A DNA stretch of 64,000 bases. Source: Gerris lacustris. Its lineage: Eukaryota > Arthropoda > Insecta > Hemiptera > Gerridae. Location of the stretch: contig OX578282.1 of NCBI GenBank assembly GCA_951217055.1, positions 11,347,877 to 11,411,876 of the forward strand, in the 5' to 3' direction. Position numbers and translations under genes: made by a program. The notes beneath the pieces are model-generated. The model was not told the origin of the DNA and ran no database searches. It saw only the letters and a list, made by a program, of their open reading frames with translations. Each line of letters begins with the position of its first letter. Positions within the stretch are counted from its first letter, which is position 1. This document shows, piece by piece, positions 23,534 through 34,374 of the stretch.

Positions 23534-24660
23534 AAACCTGCTCATAATGAACCTGCTCATAAACAAATAATGAGATAACGAGATAACTAAAATGAGATGG
23601 TAACAATCTAAAATTAAAAATTAAACAGGTAGTGACTTCTAGCGACAGAAATACTTGTAAATCAAAAAATGAATTATATATTATGCATAAAAATAAATAT
23701 TAAAATAATATCATGTATTAAAATGGATTAATGTCGTCATAATTATTTAATTTCATCCTTTTATAACCCTTATTAAGTTTAATTTTAATGTTTTGTTTTT
23801 AATTTAAAAATGTTAATTGAAACAATTTGGGGTTATTTCAAGTAGGTAATGTTTTTTTTTTCTTATTTAGTCATATTTCAAACTTCAATTTACTTGATGT
23901 ATTATGTATGGAGTGAAGGTAAACAGCGTGTGATAATTTTTAATTTTTAAAGTTGGGTGAAAAAAAAAAGCAAAATTATCTTAAAACAACATTTTCACAC
24001 CTTAAAATAATCATATACCTCTTGCCTCAGCTTTTTTTTTATCTTTTTCATTCCATCAGGCAGAAAACTAAAAACCAAGTTTATTTTTAAAAAAATTTAA
24101 TATCGCGTTTTTTTTATATTTAGGTTTAAAAGTAATATGTATAAGTGTTGAAGTGCATTTTTATACATCTAAGTGCAATGCTACAATACTATTTATGTAT
24201 CTACTATGTTTTGCTATTATTCTGAAAAAAATAAGTAGTATTTTTAGTTAAAGTTGGTTAAGGGATTATTGAATGAGCTATACAAAAAATGTACTGACTC
24301 GATTTAATAAGTTTTTATAATACTGTACATGCATTTAGCAAAAGTTAATACCTCTACAATTGTACGAGTATGACACAATACTTTTAGTGCAGTAGTACCT
24401 CTACAAATTCCAAAATGAGAAATTGATAAATCTTTATTTTAATTTATTTTGTACGCTACTTAAACAATACATATTATTCAAACAACGAAATTACATTGAA
24501 TTATTAAGAAAAAATCGTAGAACTTTTACCAGAAGTTTCTTAGTCCTTGGAACATCCACTGATTTTATTTTACTAATTTTTCATCCACTGAAGCAGTACT
24601 GGAATGGCGTTCCGGCACCAGTATATTTCTGATCGTGATATTAACTGGACGCAACAACAA
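23534..24660. other. AT-rich spacer, nothing recognised
   Basis: Low-complexity A/T runs; no element ends or genes supported. Confidence 0.55.
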
Positions 24661-24839
24661 GATAAGGACGATGTTGTGTATTGGTTTTCCGGTTTCCGGA
24701 ATATAGATTGTACCTGTATTGCCTTAGGGTTCCTTGAATCGGGTTAATCCTTTGTCGGGATGATACAATCGGGCAGGTGTTGCCTTAGTCGGTGTCCCTT
24801 TGTCGAGTGGGTGATGTTTGAAGTCAGGAAGTTAACGCG

Positions 24840-25040
24840 GCGCCGCCTATTGCTTTCTGCTTGGCACAGGTGCTAATCAGAGGTTTCCAGGTCCGGGAAA
24901 GACTGAATCCACCCACTCTGTTGAAGTTCTTCAGTTGTTTCTCGATCTCAATAGCCTCCTTTACCACTTACCTCCTTGCTGTGCTAGCTCCTTCTAGTAG
25001 AAGAACCGAAACATCGGACTTTAAACCCTTCGTGACGCGA
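24840..25040 (-). pseudogene. Penelope-like element, C-terminal relic
   Basis: On the minus strand the frame reads VVKEAIEIEKQLKNFNR, then a Gly-containing turn and LSRTWKPLI. This matches the end of the GIY-YIG-bearing C-terminal region of Penelope-like elements, where REAIEI-x-(K/R) is followed by NFNR, Gly and LS-x-x-W. One stop interrupts just upstream, and I cannot follow the domain further 5'. It would have been the endonuclease end of a reverse-transcriptase protein. The sequence continuing to about 24,660 on the minus strand is probably its 3' end. Confidence 0.55.
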
Positions 25041-25367
25041 ATTTCACCGGAAAACCAAACTATTCGTACTTATTAAGATTCATCTCGCGGCAGCCTAGGC
25101 ATCAAGTTAGCAACCTTCTTCTTACTTGATAAGTTTGTATCTAATGTCGAGTGATATAAACTGAAACTTATCTTCTTTGATGTTTAATATTAAGTTTTAA
25201 AGTTTTTTGGCGAGATGGTCTTAAGATATGATTTACAAAGAAATTTAAGTATGTCCACGCCTACAACACAAATTCAACTATTTTATTAATGTGACTAAAT
25301 AAACAATAAACGTGTATATTATTCATCTCTCATTTGTCAATAAATTATGACAAAATGAACGTCCGCC

Positions 25368-25566
25368 ATAGTACTCCCTCTCCCCTTTAAGAAAAGGTTA
25401 CTTTTCTTGTCCTTGAAGGGGGTGGACTGTTCTTCCCCTTCTTCTAAAACATGTATGCCGGTTATATCCTGTCTGTAGAGACAATCTCCTCTTTACCATT
25501 TAATAACATTGAAAATATTTGTTGTCCCTTCTTCAACACCTTGTGGGGACCGGTGTATGGTGTATC
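25368..25566 (-). pseudogene. Ty3/Gypsy integrase C-terminal tail, minus strand
   Basis: Reading leftwards, the frame includes TGPHKVLKKGQQIFSML and NGKEEIVSTDRI, the SH3-like end typical of arthropod Gypsy integrases (Gly-Pro-(Y/H)-(K/R)-Val-Leu ... (I/V)-(N/D)-Gly-Lys). A stop follows DRI, and then a purine-rich PPT-like AAGGGGAGAGGGAG at about 25,371-25,392. Sequence left of 25,368 may be the start of a 3' LTR (TGGCGGACG...), but no second LTR is visible. The upstream part of the protein is not in line with it but inverted next to it. Confidence 0.6.
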
Positions 25567-25574
25567 TGGTGGTT

Positions 25575-25865
25575 TTCGAACACTGTTACAAGCCAGTCCG
25601 GCAGAGCTGGTAAACGGACGAGCCCTGAAACTACCTGGTGAGTTTATCGTTGCTTTAAAACAAAATGATCTACCCCAACATGAATTCGTTAAACGCTTAC
25701 GCTCAGCCATGGGAAATCTACAACCTATTTCAGCTTCAAGGCATACTAAAAGAAAAGTCTTCGTTCCCCCCGATTTAGAAATTTCTACCGCAAGTCTTCC
25801 TAAAAGACGACAGCGTTCGAAACCCGCTAGATACACCATAAACCGATCTCCACAAGGTGTTGTTG
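25575..25865 (+). pseudogene. Ty3/Gypsy integrase fragment, plus strand
   Basis: The frame contains SPAELVNGRALKLPGEF and ASRHTKRKVFVPPDLE, the region after the catalytic core of Gypsy integrases. A frameshift after about 25,785 moves the continuation to another frame, where the sequence again reaches the TP-x-TG-like and HKVL motif at about 25,829-25,862. That motif also ends the opposite-strand fragment at 25,530-25,566, so a short segment is present twice in inverted orientation. The catalytic D,D-35-E residues are missing. Confidence 0.65.
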
Positions 25866-25869
25866 TGTG

Positions 25870-26008
25870 TGTTTAGTCAAATGTACTTTGGGACAAAGGA
25901 ATATCACACTTCTAGAAGTCTAAAGAAGCACATTTCTTACACCTTCTTTAGATTGTTACTCCCCTCTGATTTTTTTTTATAAGGGGAGTAACAATCCAAA
26001 GAAGTGCC
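25870..26008 (-). mobile_element. Family J fragment
   Basis: Matches the left 145 bp of the family J element at 58,914-59,391 in inverse sense, including GGAATATCACAC and the opposed pair CTTCTTTAGATTGTTACTCC ... GGGGAGTAACAATCC. It abuts the Gypsy fragment directly. Confidence 0.75.
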
Positions 26009-26579
26009 ATCATTGTTTCTTAATTGGCAATGAACAGTTGCAGTGGTTATAACCGATATGTATTTTCATCCTAATAGTTTTAGATCTTTACTGGATTTGA
26101 CAATCAATTTAAAACACCCTTCTTATGCAATCATTAATTTCCCGGTTTATCAGTATCAAACACAGCTATTGTTTGATTTCAGAGGAGTGTTCGCTTAGAA
26201 GTTTCAGATTAACTGAAGTAACTTATCCTTTAAGTAAATTGTTAATTTTGAAAGTTAACAGTAACTTTGGCTACGGCTCTCTGTTGTTTTTCCACTTCAT
26301 GTTTTCGCATAAAGTAGCCTAATTATAGCCTAGCCATCTTGTGAGTATCATGTAAACTTACCCTGTACTAGGGAGAAGATTTTTAGACCATCTGAGGACA
26401 ACATAAAGGGCCCCTTGAATTACAAGTATGTACTGTGTAATCCAACGACTTCCTCAGCCTCTTTTCAGTTTCTCTAACAGTAGAGTCGTCAACAGTATTC
26501 ACGTATTGTTGACGACATCTGCTTTGTATTGCTATTATTTTAAAAGTATATACATTTTTAAATTAAGCATTATATATAG
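26009..26579. other. Unassigned spacer
   Basis: CGTATTGTTGACGA and AGTCGTCAACAGTATTC at about 26,485-26,515 form a small inverted repeat. No gene supported. Confidence 0.5.
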
Positions 26580-27119
26580 TCTGCCAATTAGTGTGTCGCA
26601 TAATTTCCCCTCGTATCTTAATAGTGTTATGTTTTATTGAATCTGTAAAAATTATTTTGATTTTTTACATTAATAAATTGATCAATTAAGCAAAATTTAA
26701 TAAGCACTTCCGGTTATAATTAGTATGGGAACATCTAAATGCAACAAACCATCCCATTTCTTTAAACTCAGATAAGCACTTTTAAAGGTACGGGTGTTAA
26801 TAAAAATTTTGCTCACGTGGAAGAGAAACAAAATGTGCGCAGAATAAGGTTGAAACATATATTGTACCAACAATGGACTAATTATTATAACCTATAAACC
26901 TAAATTTGAATAAAATCGGACAATTTGTTTCTTAGATGTGTTGGTTCGCAAAAATTGTGGTCAGACACAAGACCAAAAATTGTCTACCAATTAGTGTAGC
27001 ATATAGTTCCCTCACGTCCTATTTCGTATACTTTAATGATTTTATGATTTGACAATCTATTATTGTCAAGTTTATTCAATTTTCCCCCCAGTTTTTTAAA
27101 TCTGTCAAATTTTTATTTA
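26580..27119 (+). repeat. Two partial family A copies in tandem
   Basis: 26,580-26,985 is a diverged forward copy. A second left end begins near 26,987 (CTACCAATTAGTGTAGCATA) and stops at about 27,119 where MITE N begins. Confidence 0.75.
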
Positions 27120-27122
27120 TTT

Positions 27123-27451
27123 TACTACGTTTTTATTAGCTTGCTTTCTTGTTTGTTTGTCCAGTACAAATCTTGCAATCGACTTGTAACTAATATCCCG
27201 AGTAGCTAGACATTTGAAACTTTTAGAATATCTCAGAACACGATGGTAATGCATTATTTTAACACTTTTAGCCATCTTTCAGCAGAATTTAATTCGTTAT
27301 CAGCAAATTTTGCTGTATGGAAAATTAGTTTGGAAAAAATTCGCGTTTTTTTTTATTTGTTTTGACATGACCCTTATTTACAATCTTCATTTTGACGGGT
27401 TTCAAATTTATGATTTTTTATTTAGTCAACAGAAAATTTAAAAACGTTGTA
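27123..27451 (+). mobile_element. MITE N, short copy
   Basis: Ends TACTACGTTTTTA and, inverted, TAAAAACGTTGTA. It contains GTTTGTTTGTCC, GAATATCTCAGAACACGATG and a TTTTGACGGGTTT block shared with copies at 30.1, 39.4 and 51.7 kb. It is about half the length of the other copies, so it is internally deleted. Confidence 0.75.
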
Positions 27452-27479
27452 TAAAATATAATAAATGTAATTATATATT

Positions 27480-28150
27480 TACATGAATATCAATTTAGCC
27501 AAATTTAAAAAGCGTTGACAGTTAAAACTTATACTGAACCAACAATGGGTGTAGACGGTTAAAACTTATATATGGAACCAACAATGGGCTAATTATGACC
27601 TCTACCATCCAAATAACATTAAAATTGGAGGAGTATTTTTAAGATAGGTTGGTTCGCAACAAATGAGCGACAGACCGACAAACAAACACAGAACCGAAAA
27701 TGTTCTCTGATGTCTAAAGGCCCCCACACGGTCTAAATGTTTGCGCAAACATTTAGACCGTGTATGGGGCTGTTTGATGTTTTCGCAAACATGATGTTTG
27801 ACGTGTATGGGGCTGTTTGATGTTTTCGCAAACATGATGTTTGACGTGTATGGCCTAAATTTTCCCGACATCAGATTAGTGCAAACATCATGTTTGCGCA
27901 AAATGTTTGATCGTGTATGGGGGCCTTCAAACGGATTTCTGCCATAAAAGTTTTGAATACGGAGACATGAAAAATGTTCGTTCTTCAGAACGATCCCACA
28001 GCTTTCGTTACCTTCGGTAAGTTCGGAAGCAATATTCCCTGATGTCTGAAATTAATTTCTGCAGAGGAAGTTTTGAAATCGGACACTTACAAATATTTCG
28101 CTTTTCAGAACGAACACAATGCTTCCCTTCGGCAAGCTCGGATGCAAATA
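27480..28150 (+). repeat. Family A copy interrupted by MITE G, plus an A right end
   Basis: A forward copy from about 27,480 to 28,025 is split at 27,716/27,928. A second, diverged right end (CCTGATGTCTGAAATTAATT ... GGCAAGCTCGG) follows at 28,030-28,150. Confidence 0.75.
27717..27927. mobile_element. MITE G, 211 bp, nested in family A
   Basis: Terminal inverted repeat AAGGCCCCC with the continuation ATACACG. The interior is palindromic (ATGTTTGCGCAAACAT near the left end) and holds two 43-bp direct units at 27,761-27,846. The flanking A sequence is interrupted at TCTRAA. A PIF/Harbinger relation is possible from the GGCC-rich terminus and AT-rich target, but the target duplication is not clear. 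Confidence 0.8.
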
Positions 28151-28799
28151 TATATAAGTATTGTAGTTTTTCTTTTGACCTTCTTATACCATTAATCTTT
28201 CTCCAAATTTCTTTCTTTTCAAGCAATCTTTTCTCTTCAATTTCCTTACACGTCTGATATATAACCCGTTCACAAACCCTATCAATATTGTTTATAGGTC
28301 ACTCTACCTATTGAACAGGTACTATGTTCCTTCGTGGTTATTGGTTCACTATCTCCTTGTCACTATTTACAACCGCAACTTGTCACCGGAGTTCTTTAGC
28401 CTCGAAAAAGAATCAAGGTTGAAATGATAGTCAAGGATTTTTAGATTGTATAACGGTTCCTACTGTCCCATAGCTCACTGAAAACATCTATTGTTCTCTC
28501 TGGTATTCTTCCATGAAATTTCTTTTTATACCGCGACGCCTACTATCTTTAGGATTTCATTTTGGAATAAATATTTCTCTTAAAGATTTTATACGCATCT
28601 CATCCATTTCATCTTAGCCTCGACGAATCTTTCTTATTGCTTTCTTTTTGCAAGATAAATATCTCCTCTTCCTCTGCGATTTTAAGCAGAAAATACAACA
28701 AGGTGTGTAATGTGTGTAATCATACAAAATTCTCAATTTCTGAAAAAACTGAATTTGTTTTTATACACAAGCCGCAGGCGAAGACGGAATTGTTTTTAA
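28151..28799. other. Unassigned spacer
   Basis: No conserved frame or repeat recognised. Confidence 0.5.
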
Positions 28800-29215
28800 G
28801 AAAGAGCGGGAAAGTAAATGCAGGAATCCGCTGGTTTGTATACAATTTTGAGTGCAAGAACAACCACTATGTCGAGCAACTGTGGGTAAAGGTTCTTCAC
28901 GCTTGCTGGCAACACTGCGTTGCTGTGTCTTTGCTGCACTTAAGGTACAGCAAAGACACTTTAAGCTCGAGTTGCATTTTAAATTTTTCATACAGTTAGT
29001 TTTTAACCAGTAAATAAAATATAAAAGTACAATCAACAACCACTGTCACTCGACAACAATAACAACTACACCAGCTGTTCTTTTTATAGCCAGTGTTGCC
29101 AGCAAGCGAGAAAAACATTTTCCTACAGTTGCAGTTGCTCGACATAGTGGTTGTTCTTGCACTCAAAATTGTACGCAAAATAATAGATTCCTGGAATTAA
29201 TTTCCCGCTTTCCAG
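28800..29215. mobile_element. Foldback element, arms about 120 bp
   Basis: 28,805-28,925 and 29,090-29,210 are inverted relatives: GAGTGCAAGAACAACCACTA and CTATGTCGAGCAACTG on one side face their complements on the other. A nested hairpin GTCTTTGCTG...CAGCAAAGAC sits at about 28,926-28,962. The open frames that cross it on both strands (120 and 92 codons) are products of this symmetry. Confidence 0.8.
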
Positions 29216-29929
29216 TGTTCCAATTTACGAGAGCATAATATATATTTCCATCTTCAAGGTATAACACAAGAATGGTAAAAAAAACTGGACCATTTTTCCA
29301 CCAACCAAAATCTACCCATCAAACACAAGTTTTTGTTTTTTTCACATTTCTAATAAGATTTTAGTCAAGTTCTCTGTAAACTTTAAACAAATAAAATGCC
29401 GGACTGATATTTTTTTAAAAACATTTATTAATGTCTAATCAGGTTAGAAATGTATATCAAGGATGAGTTTACTTCAGTTATATTTCGGAGAGAAAATGAA
29501 GAATTAGATTTTGGAATAAATCTTAATTTTGAATAAAATTTTTAATTTTGGCCTAGACCTTAATTTAATTTTCTACTTTTGCCTAGACCCTGGCCTGAAA
29601 ATGTAGAAACTTTTCTAATTCATTCCATCTTCTATTTAATTAAATATCTTTAAAACATTTTTTTTTTTTTTATTCTTCTTTACATTTCTGTCACTTAATT
29701 CTCTCGGTTAATTAAGAATTATTTTTATTCTATGTTATTACTTTTTCTTTTATATTCATTCGCATAAGCTTTTTTTCTGTGTTTTACTATTGCCTTTGTT
29801 GTCTTATAACAAGCTCTGTTAAAAACTCTTTTTAATCGTACTTAACATATGTTTACTTTTCATAACTGTTTTTTCTTTTGGATTAAAACAATTTTTGTTG
29901 TTGTTTAAAATTAAAAATATGTGGAAAAA
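29216..29929. other. AT-rich spacer, nothing recognised
   Basis: Long T runs; no motif found. Confidence 0.55.
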
Positions 29930-30010
29930 ATCGAGTACGGGGTACCTCGGAACTTTTCCTCACTTCAGAGACCACTAAAGTGGCCTCTCCTGCTGCGAAG
30001 CAGCAGGAGG

Positions 30011-30050
30011 AAGCAGAATTGGACGTGGTCAGTACTTGGATGGGTGACCG
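30011..30050 (+). pseudogene. 5S rRNA-like segment
   Basis: CAGTACTTGGATGGGTGACC is the conserved 3'-internal region (C-box end) of eukaryotic 5S rRNA, and the 20 bases before it (AAGCAGAATTGGACGTGG) also align with 5S with a few changes. The 5' half and the last 20 bases of 5S are not recognisable. Upstream is a hairpin CCTGCTGCGAAGCAGCAGG at 29,988-30,006. It may be a 5S pseudogene fragment or a piece of a 5S-derived SINE. The 72-codon frame that spans it is not a gene. Confidence 0.6.
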
Positions 30051-30099
30051 TTCTGAACTAACTGATTTATTATCATTCTTAAAAAAAAATCCTTATTTT

Positions 30100-30692
30100 T
30101 ACTACGTTTTTATTAGCTTGCTTTCTTTTTTGTTTTTTTGTTTGTTTGTCCGGTACAAATCTGGCTATCGATTTCTAACTAACTTTCCGAATAGCTAGAC
30201 ATTTGAAACTTTTAGCATAGCTCAGAACACGATGACAATGCATTATTTTAATACTCTTATCCATCTTTCAGCAGAATTTAATTGGTTTTCAGCAAATTTT
30301 GCTGTACGGAAAGTTAGTTCGGTAAATCCGCAAGTTATTTTATTTGTTTTGCCTTGTCCAATATTTACGCTTCATTTTGACGGGTTTTCTAATGTGTGAT
30401 AGATTAAACATTGAATGACAGCAAAACAGGAAATATCGGTTATATTATATATCGATTATATTATTTCAAATATATCAATGGCACGCTTCAGGTTTGGTGT
30501 TGTGGAGATCCGTTGTACAAATATTTGTCCTTTTATAGGTTTAGTTTAAGATCAGCTCTCTAGATGGTTGTCATTTATGTGAAGAAAATTAATTTGAAAC
30601 TATTTTTTTTTTTCACTAACATTATATATTATATAACAATAACAATTATACTATCAACATTACATACGAACAGAAAATTTAAAAACGTAGTA
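30100..30692 (+). mobile_element. MITE N, full-length copy
   Basis: Ends TACTACGTTTTTA and TAAAAACGTAGTA; 593 bp. It contains GTTTGTTTGTCCGGTACAAA, CAGAACACGATGACAATGCA and ATCAGCTCTCTAGATGGTTG. Similarity to the other copies runs about 25 bp beyond the inverted repeat (AAGATAAAAA-type words), so the true ends may lie slightly further out. Confidence 0.8.
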
Positions 30693-30759
30693 TATAAAAA
30701 GTTATTTTTATCTTGAAATTATTAATAGCTATATTTTATTTTATTATTTGAAGTTTGGC

Positions 30760-31363
30760 GGTATTTTGACAGATGTAAACAAACTTTGACGTCATCAAAA
30801 TTATCGCACTAATAAATAATTATATTAGCTTATAACTTTTAAACTAATTAATGGAATTTCATGGGGTCTTTTTATATTTGTTCCTTAATTTTTTCGGTTC
30901 CAACGATATGCTATATGTCAAATCCTTTTCATACTTTCGGCATTATTAACTGTAAAAGTTTAAAAATTCAAAAATTGATAACTTCAAAATGGGGCCAATA
31001 TCAAAATGAAATTTGGTAGGCTTGTTTATCATACAGAGAGGTACATTAGTGCCAAATTTCAACTCGATCAGGATCATTTTAGATTTATTACTATTTTTAA
31101 AATTTTGCTGACTCAGCAAACTGGGGTCAAGATGGCGGAAAAAGTTGATTTTCCGGGCGGCACCACTACAGGTAAGGACTGATTTTTCTGCCAAGTTTCA
31201 ACTCTCTAGGTTAAATACCTTGGGCGTTACTATGATAACACACATACAGACGTCATGCTGAAAACCACTCAGGAGGTCTTAAAAACACCCAAAACGGATA
31301 ATTCCGTTGAATTTTTTTTGGTGAAAACAATACTTTTCCTACTATATGTAGTGAGGAAAAGTA
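30760..31363 (+). repeat. Family M, single copy with terminal hairpin
   Basis: Contains TGCCAAATTTCAACTCGATC, CAAGATGGCGGAAAA and a terminal hairpin ACTTTTCCTAC...GAGGAAAAGT at 31,331-31,363. Layout parallels family D, including an AAAACCACT block about 60-100 bp before the hairpin, but the sequences differ. No second copy is in the window. Confidence 0.5.
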
Positions 31364-32091
31364 AAAAAAATTAAACAAAATAAATGAGGTGTTTATTTTT
31401 GATACTGTGTTTCGTGTGAAGGGATATTCTTAGTATAGAGATTTTCTGCCTGGTCTCCCTCTTGTGTCCTCTAGTGCAAATATTGGCGGGTTCTTTCTTA
31501 TAGTTTTTTTTTCTTCAAACATCGCAGGTGTTGGTTATATGTATTATGTTTTAAACTTTCATAAGGGTTTATCCTTCTCATATCTAGTTTATATTTTTCC
31601 CTTGTATTTGGAGACTTTGCAAGGTTGTTGAAGGTGTCATATTGTATTTTTTCTTTTTGTAAAAAAGTATATAATTTTAATATTAAAAAAGATTGAAGTT
31701 AAAAAAAATATATCTTGTGTTGAGCTTCCCTCTAAAAGCTTATTTATACTCACTGCATCTCCGAAAGTACCTAACAAAAAAAGTTGATACTTTGTACATA
31801 AGTAGATTAGTCCACACACACAAAAACTATAACAGGAATATATAAGGGAATAACTAACACAGGAAAAATATAAGAAAACCTGAAATATTATTTTTTTCCC
31901 CTCAAAAACGAGGAGTTGGTTTCTTTTTTAAGGGAAATGTATCACGTGTAGAGTTAAATGGAAGAGGATACTTTAGTACAAATTAAAATACATTTGGTTT
32001 CGTGTTTGCTCCAATTCATCTTTACGCCATGAGACTTTAAAAATTGCGTTATTCGTGTTCCCATTTTCTTTTTTAACAAATCAATACAATA
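31364..32091. other. Unassigned spacer
   Basis: Small hairpin CCCCTCAAAAACGAGGAG near 31,900; nothing else. Confidence 0.5.
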
Positions 32092-32665
32092 GTACATTAC
32101 GCTTCGAGTGCGGAAAGTAGCATTTTGCATGCGAGTGTGGAGTTCGCACCCGAGCGATAGCGAGGGTAGTAAAACCACACGAGCAATGCAAAATGCCGTT
32201 TTCGCACGAGTTGCGTACCGGACTTTATCTATAATTGTTAGATTTAAATAATAAATACAGAAAATAATAAACTTGCTGTATGTAAGTTCGTATCTCTTCT
32301 CTTGATAAAGATGGCATTAATCTTGAGATGTATTTTTTGCCGAATTAATTATTTCTGGAGGAGTATTATTCTCTACATTTTCGTCAAAGCCACTTGATTC
32401 ATTCATTGTTTTTCACTAAAAACTCGATATAAACGGTTACTTTAATAAAAGAATAGCAAATTAGTTTTGTTAAATGTAAACAAACTCGTTAATCGTGCGT
32501 AAAGCTGAAGAATTCCTCTTCTTTACCACGCTAGCGTGGTTAAGAAGAGGAATTATTCAGAACTATGAGACGCGCATGCTCAATGAATACAAGTACGGAA
32601 ATAAGCACTTTCTACGCATCTAAACAGAGATATAATGTTTATATTTCGTATCAATCGTAGATAAA
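32092..32665 (-). mobile_element. Element Q plus Crypton-like unit, copy 3
   Basis: Q occupies 32,092-32,223 and the TIR unit 32,224-32,665 (left TIR with two changes). The hairpin at about 32,510-32,565 has the perfect palindromic tip CCACGCTAGCGTGG. In the protein fragment one base is missing before the LMPS motif, so this copy is frameshifted and dead. Confidence 0.75.
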
Positions 32666-32814
32666 AGTCTTTAAACAGTCAGGCATTCTTTGTCAAAAAA
32701 CAAAACGGGGTTTAAGGATTTTTTTCATTCGTCTCATATTTTGTAAAAAAATGCCTCCTACCATCCCCAAAAAGTAAATCTTAACATAGTTGTCTTCATT
32801 GCGTATAGACAAAA

Positions 32815-33310
32815 AAAATCGGTCTGCGCAAGCTCAAACTCTCTCATGTAGGAACTCATAATTACTTAGCCCAGTTTTTTCCATTTATTAGTTTTCGTAT
32901 TTACATGTAATTATTATTGAATATTTTATCAAAATGTATCATAAAAATAAATTATAGTGTTCAAGAATATATGCAGCAAGAATGTTGAAATATATATTTT
33001 ATTTAATTAATTTTTTTACTTTTTATTCTATGATTAAGTTGATTGTCTGTTTTTTTCTGCTCTTATCTAATTTATCACTGTTTATATTTTGATAATTTAT
33101 ACTTATATTATTCCTAATACTCAATGTATTTAAGTTTTTGTATTTATGTATTTAAGTTTTCTTGTATTTTTTTGTACTATTATATGACCTACTGCATCCA
33201 AGCAAACAGCTTGGCAACGCAGCTAATATATAAAATAAAATAAAATAAAATAAAATAACTTCTCCTCGGCGGGGAATCGAACCCGGCCTCTCTCAGTCCG
33301 CGTTTAGAGT
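32815..33310 (-). mobile_element. tRNA-derived SINE S3 fragment with LINE tail inserted
   Basis: 32,815-32,950 and 33,259-33,310 align with the uninterrupted copy at 50,062-50,245. On the minus strand a perfect B box GGTTCGATTCC lies at 33,273-33,283. No A box is present, so the 5' end is truncated where family D starts. Confidence 0.7.
32951..33258 (+). mobile_element. LINE 3' end with (AAAAT)n tail
   Basis: A 308-bp insert in the SINE ends with five AAAAT units, preceded by a hairpin CCAAGC-AAACA-GCTTGG and CAACGCAGCTAATA. The AT-rich body has no frame. The tail type and position mark a 5'-truncated non-LTR retrotransposon 3' UTR; the clade is not determinable. Confidence 0.6.
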
Positions 33311-33315
33311 TATTT

Positions 33316-33650
33316 AATCAGGAACTAGATTTTTTCCGTGAAAATGGTTTATATTGTTAGATTCGTATTTAAATAGACTACATTTTAGATTTTTTTTTTT
33401 TAATCAAAATCGTCGGAACCATTTTCGAAAAATAATTCTTTTTCACGTAGTGGTACTTGGGGTGTGATTTTTCTGAACATGTAAGCCAAATTTCGTCAAA
33501 ATCGGCCCAGTAGTTTAGGCTTCACGCGTGTCATTAGACGACAGTCGGACATTTTTTAAAAACCACTTTTTTGAACTCAGGGGACCTCAAACGTGTAAAT
33601 CCTCAAAATCTTTTTTTGCCATCACTATACTTTATCTTTATATGAGAAAG
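33316..33650 (+). repeat. Family D copy
   Basis: Nearly complete, directly behind the SINE S3 piece as at 50.3 kb, ending in ACTTTATCTTTATATGAGAA. Confidence 0.8.
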
Positions 33651-34374
33651 TAAAAATACACCTGAAGGCGTTTGTTCCATGACATTATAATTAACGGATC
33701 AAAATTTATGAAACTACCTAAATCAATTAAATGTCCACTATTCTGAAACGGCTGGTTGCCGATTATGCTGGTTCACTAACTTCTCCGATTTGTTAAATTG
33801 CCAATGGCTAGTTAAATGGCTGTTACTGTAAGATCACTCCTGGCAATTTTATTTCTTATTCAAATTATGTCATCATTAAAAGTTGTCATATCCACTTGCG
33901 TTATTGTCATGTATAATTGAATTTTGTTGTGTAATTATTATGCATTGATTATATTATGATTATATTATATAGTTCATTAAAAAAAAATCCTGTGAACGCA
34001 GCTTTTGTTGCAACTAAAACTACTTGCAACTTTTTTTTGTTTAAAGGAAATAAAAAAAATAGCATGCCTGCATTTCTTTTTATAGTTTTATTTCTTAAAA
34101 GGAAACATAAGAACTCGATTATCGACGACAAGAGTTTTTTTTATCGCTTTTTCAACAAGTATACTGTTGCATATTTAGTTCTTTTTTTAAAATGTTATTG
34201 AGCGGAGTCAAAGAGCAAAAGAAAATAGTTTAGAGTGTGTCAAAGTTTATAATTTTTTAAAGTTAAAATGTATTCGATTTTTATTTGAGACAAATTATTT
34301 TTGTTAGAAATTAATCTAATTTGTTAATATTTCTAGCTAAAGGTTATTTTTAACAGCTTGCAATTCCATATAAA
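33651..34374. other. Unassigned spacer
   Basis: 33,956-34,201 is open in both directions because of A/T-rich composition; no conserved protein is visible. Confidence 0.5.

Noticed and set aside
25200..25368. Complete 3' LTR of the Gypsy relic
   Set aside because: There is a PPT-like tract and a TG start, but no second LTR to define the other end.
25462..25839. 125-codon minus-strand frame opposite the Gypsy fragment
   Set aside because: Only its last 35 residues or so are genuine integrase tail; the rest is the antisense of the plus-strand fragment.
28637..29039. Overlapping 120- and 92-codon frames on opposite strands
   Set aside because: They arise from the long inverted repeat; no recognisable domain, no conservation evidence.
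29980..30198. 72-codon frame beginning ASPAAKQQEEAELD
   Set aside because: It crosses a hairpin, the 5S-like segment and the end of MITE N, so it is a mosaic of repeats.
33956..34201. Overlapping frames on both strands (81 and 60 codons)
   Set aside because: Symmetric, A/T-driven open frames in low-complexity sequence.
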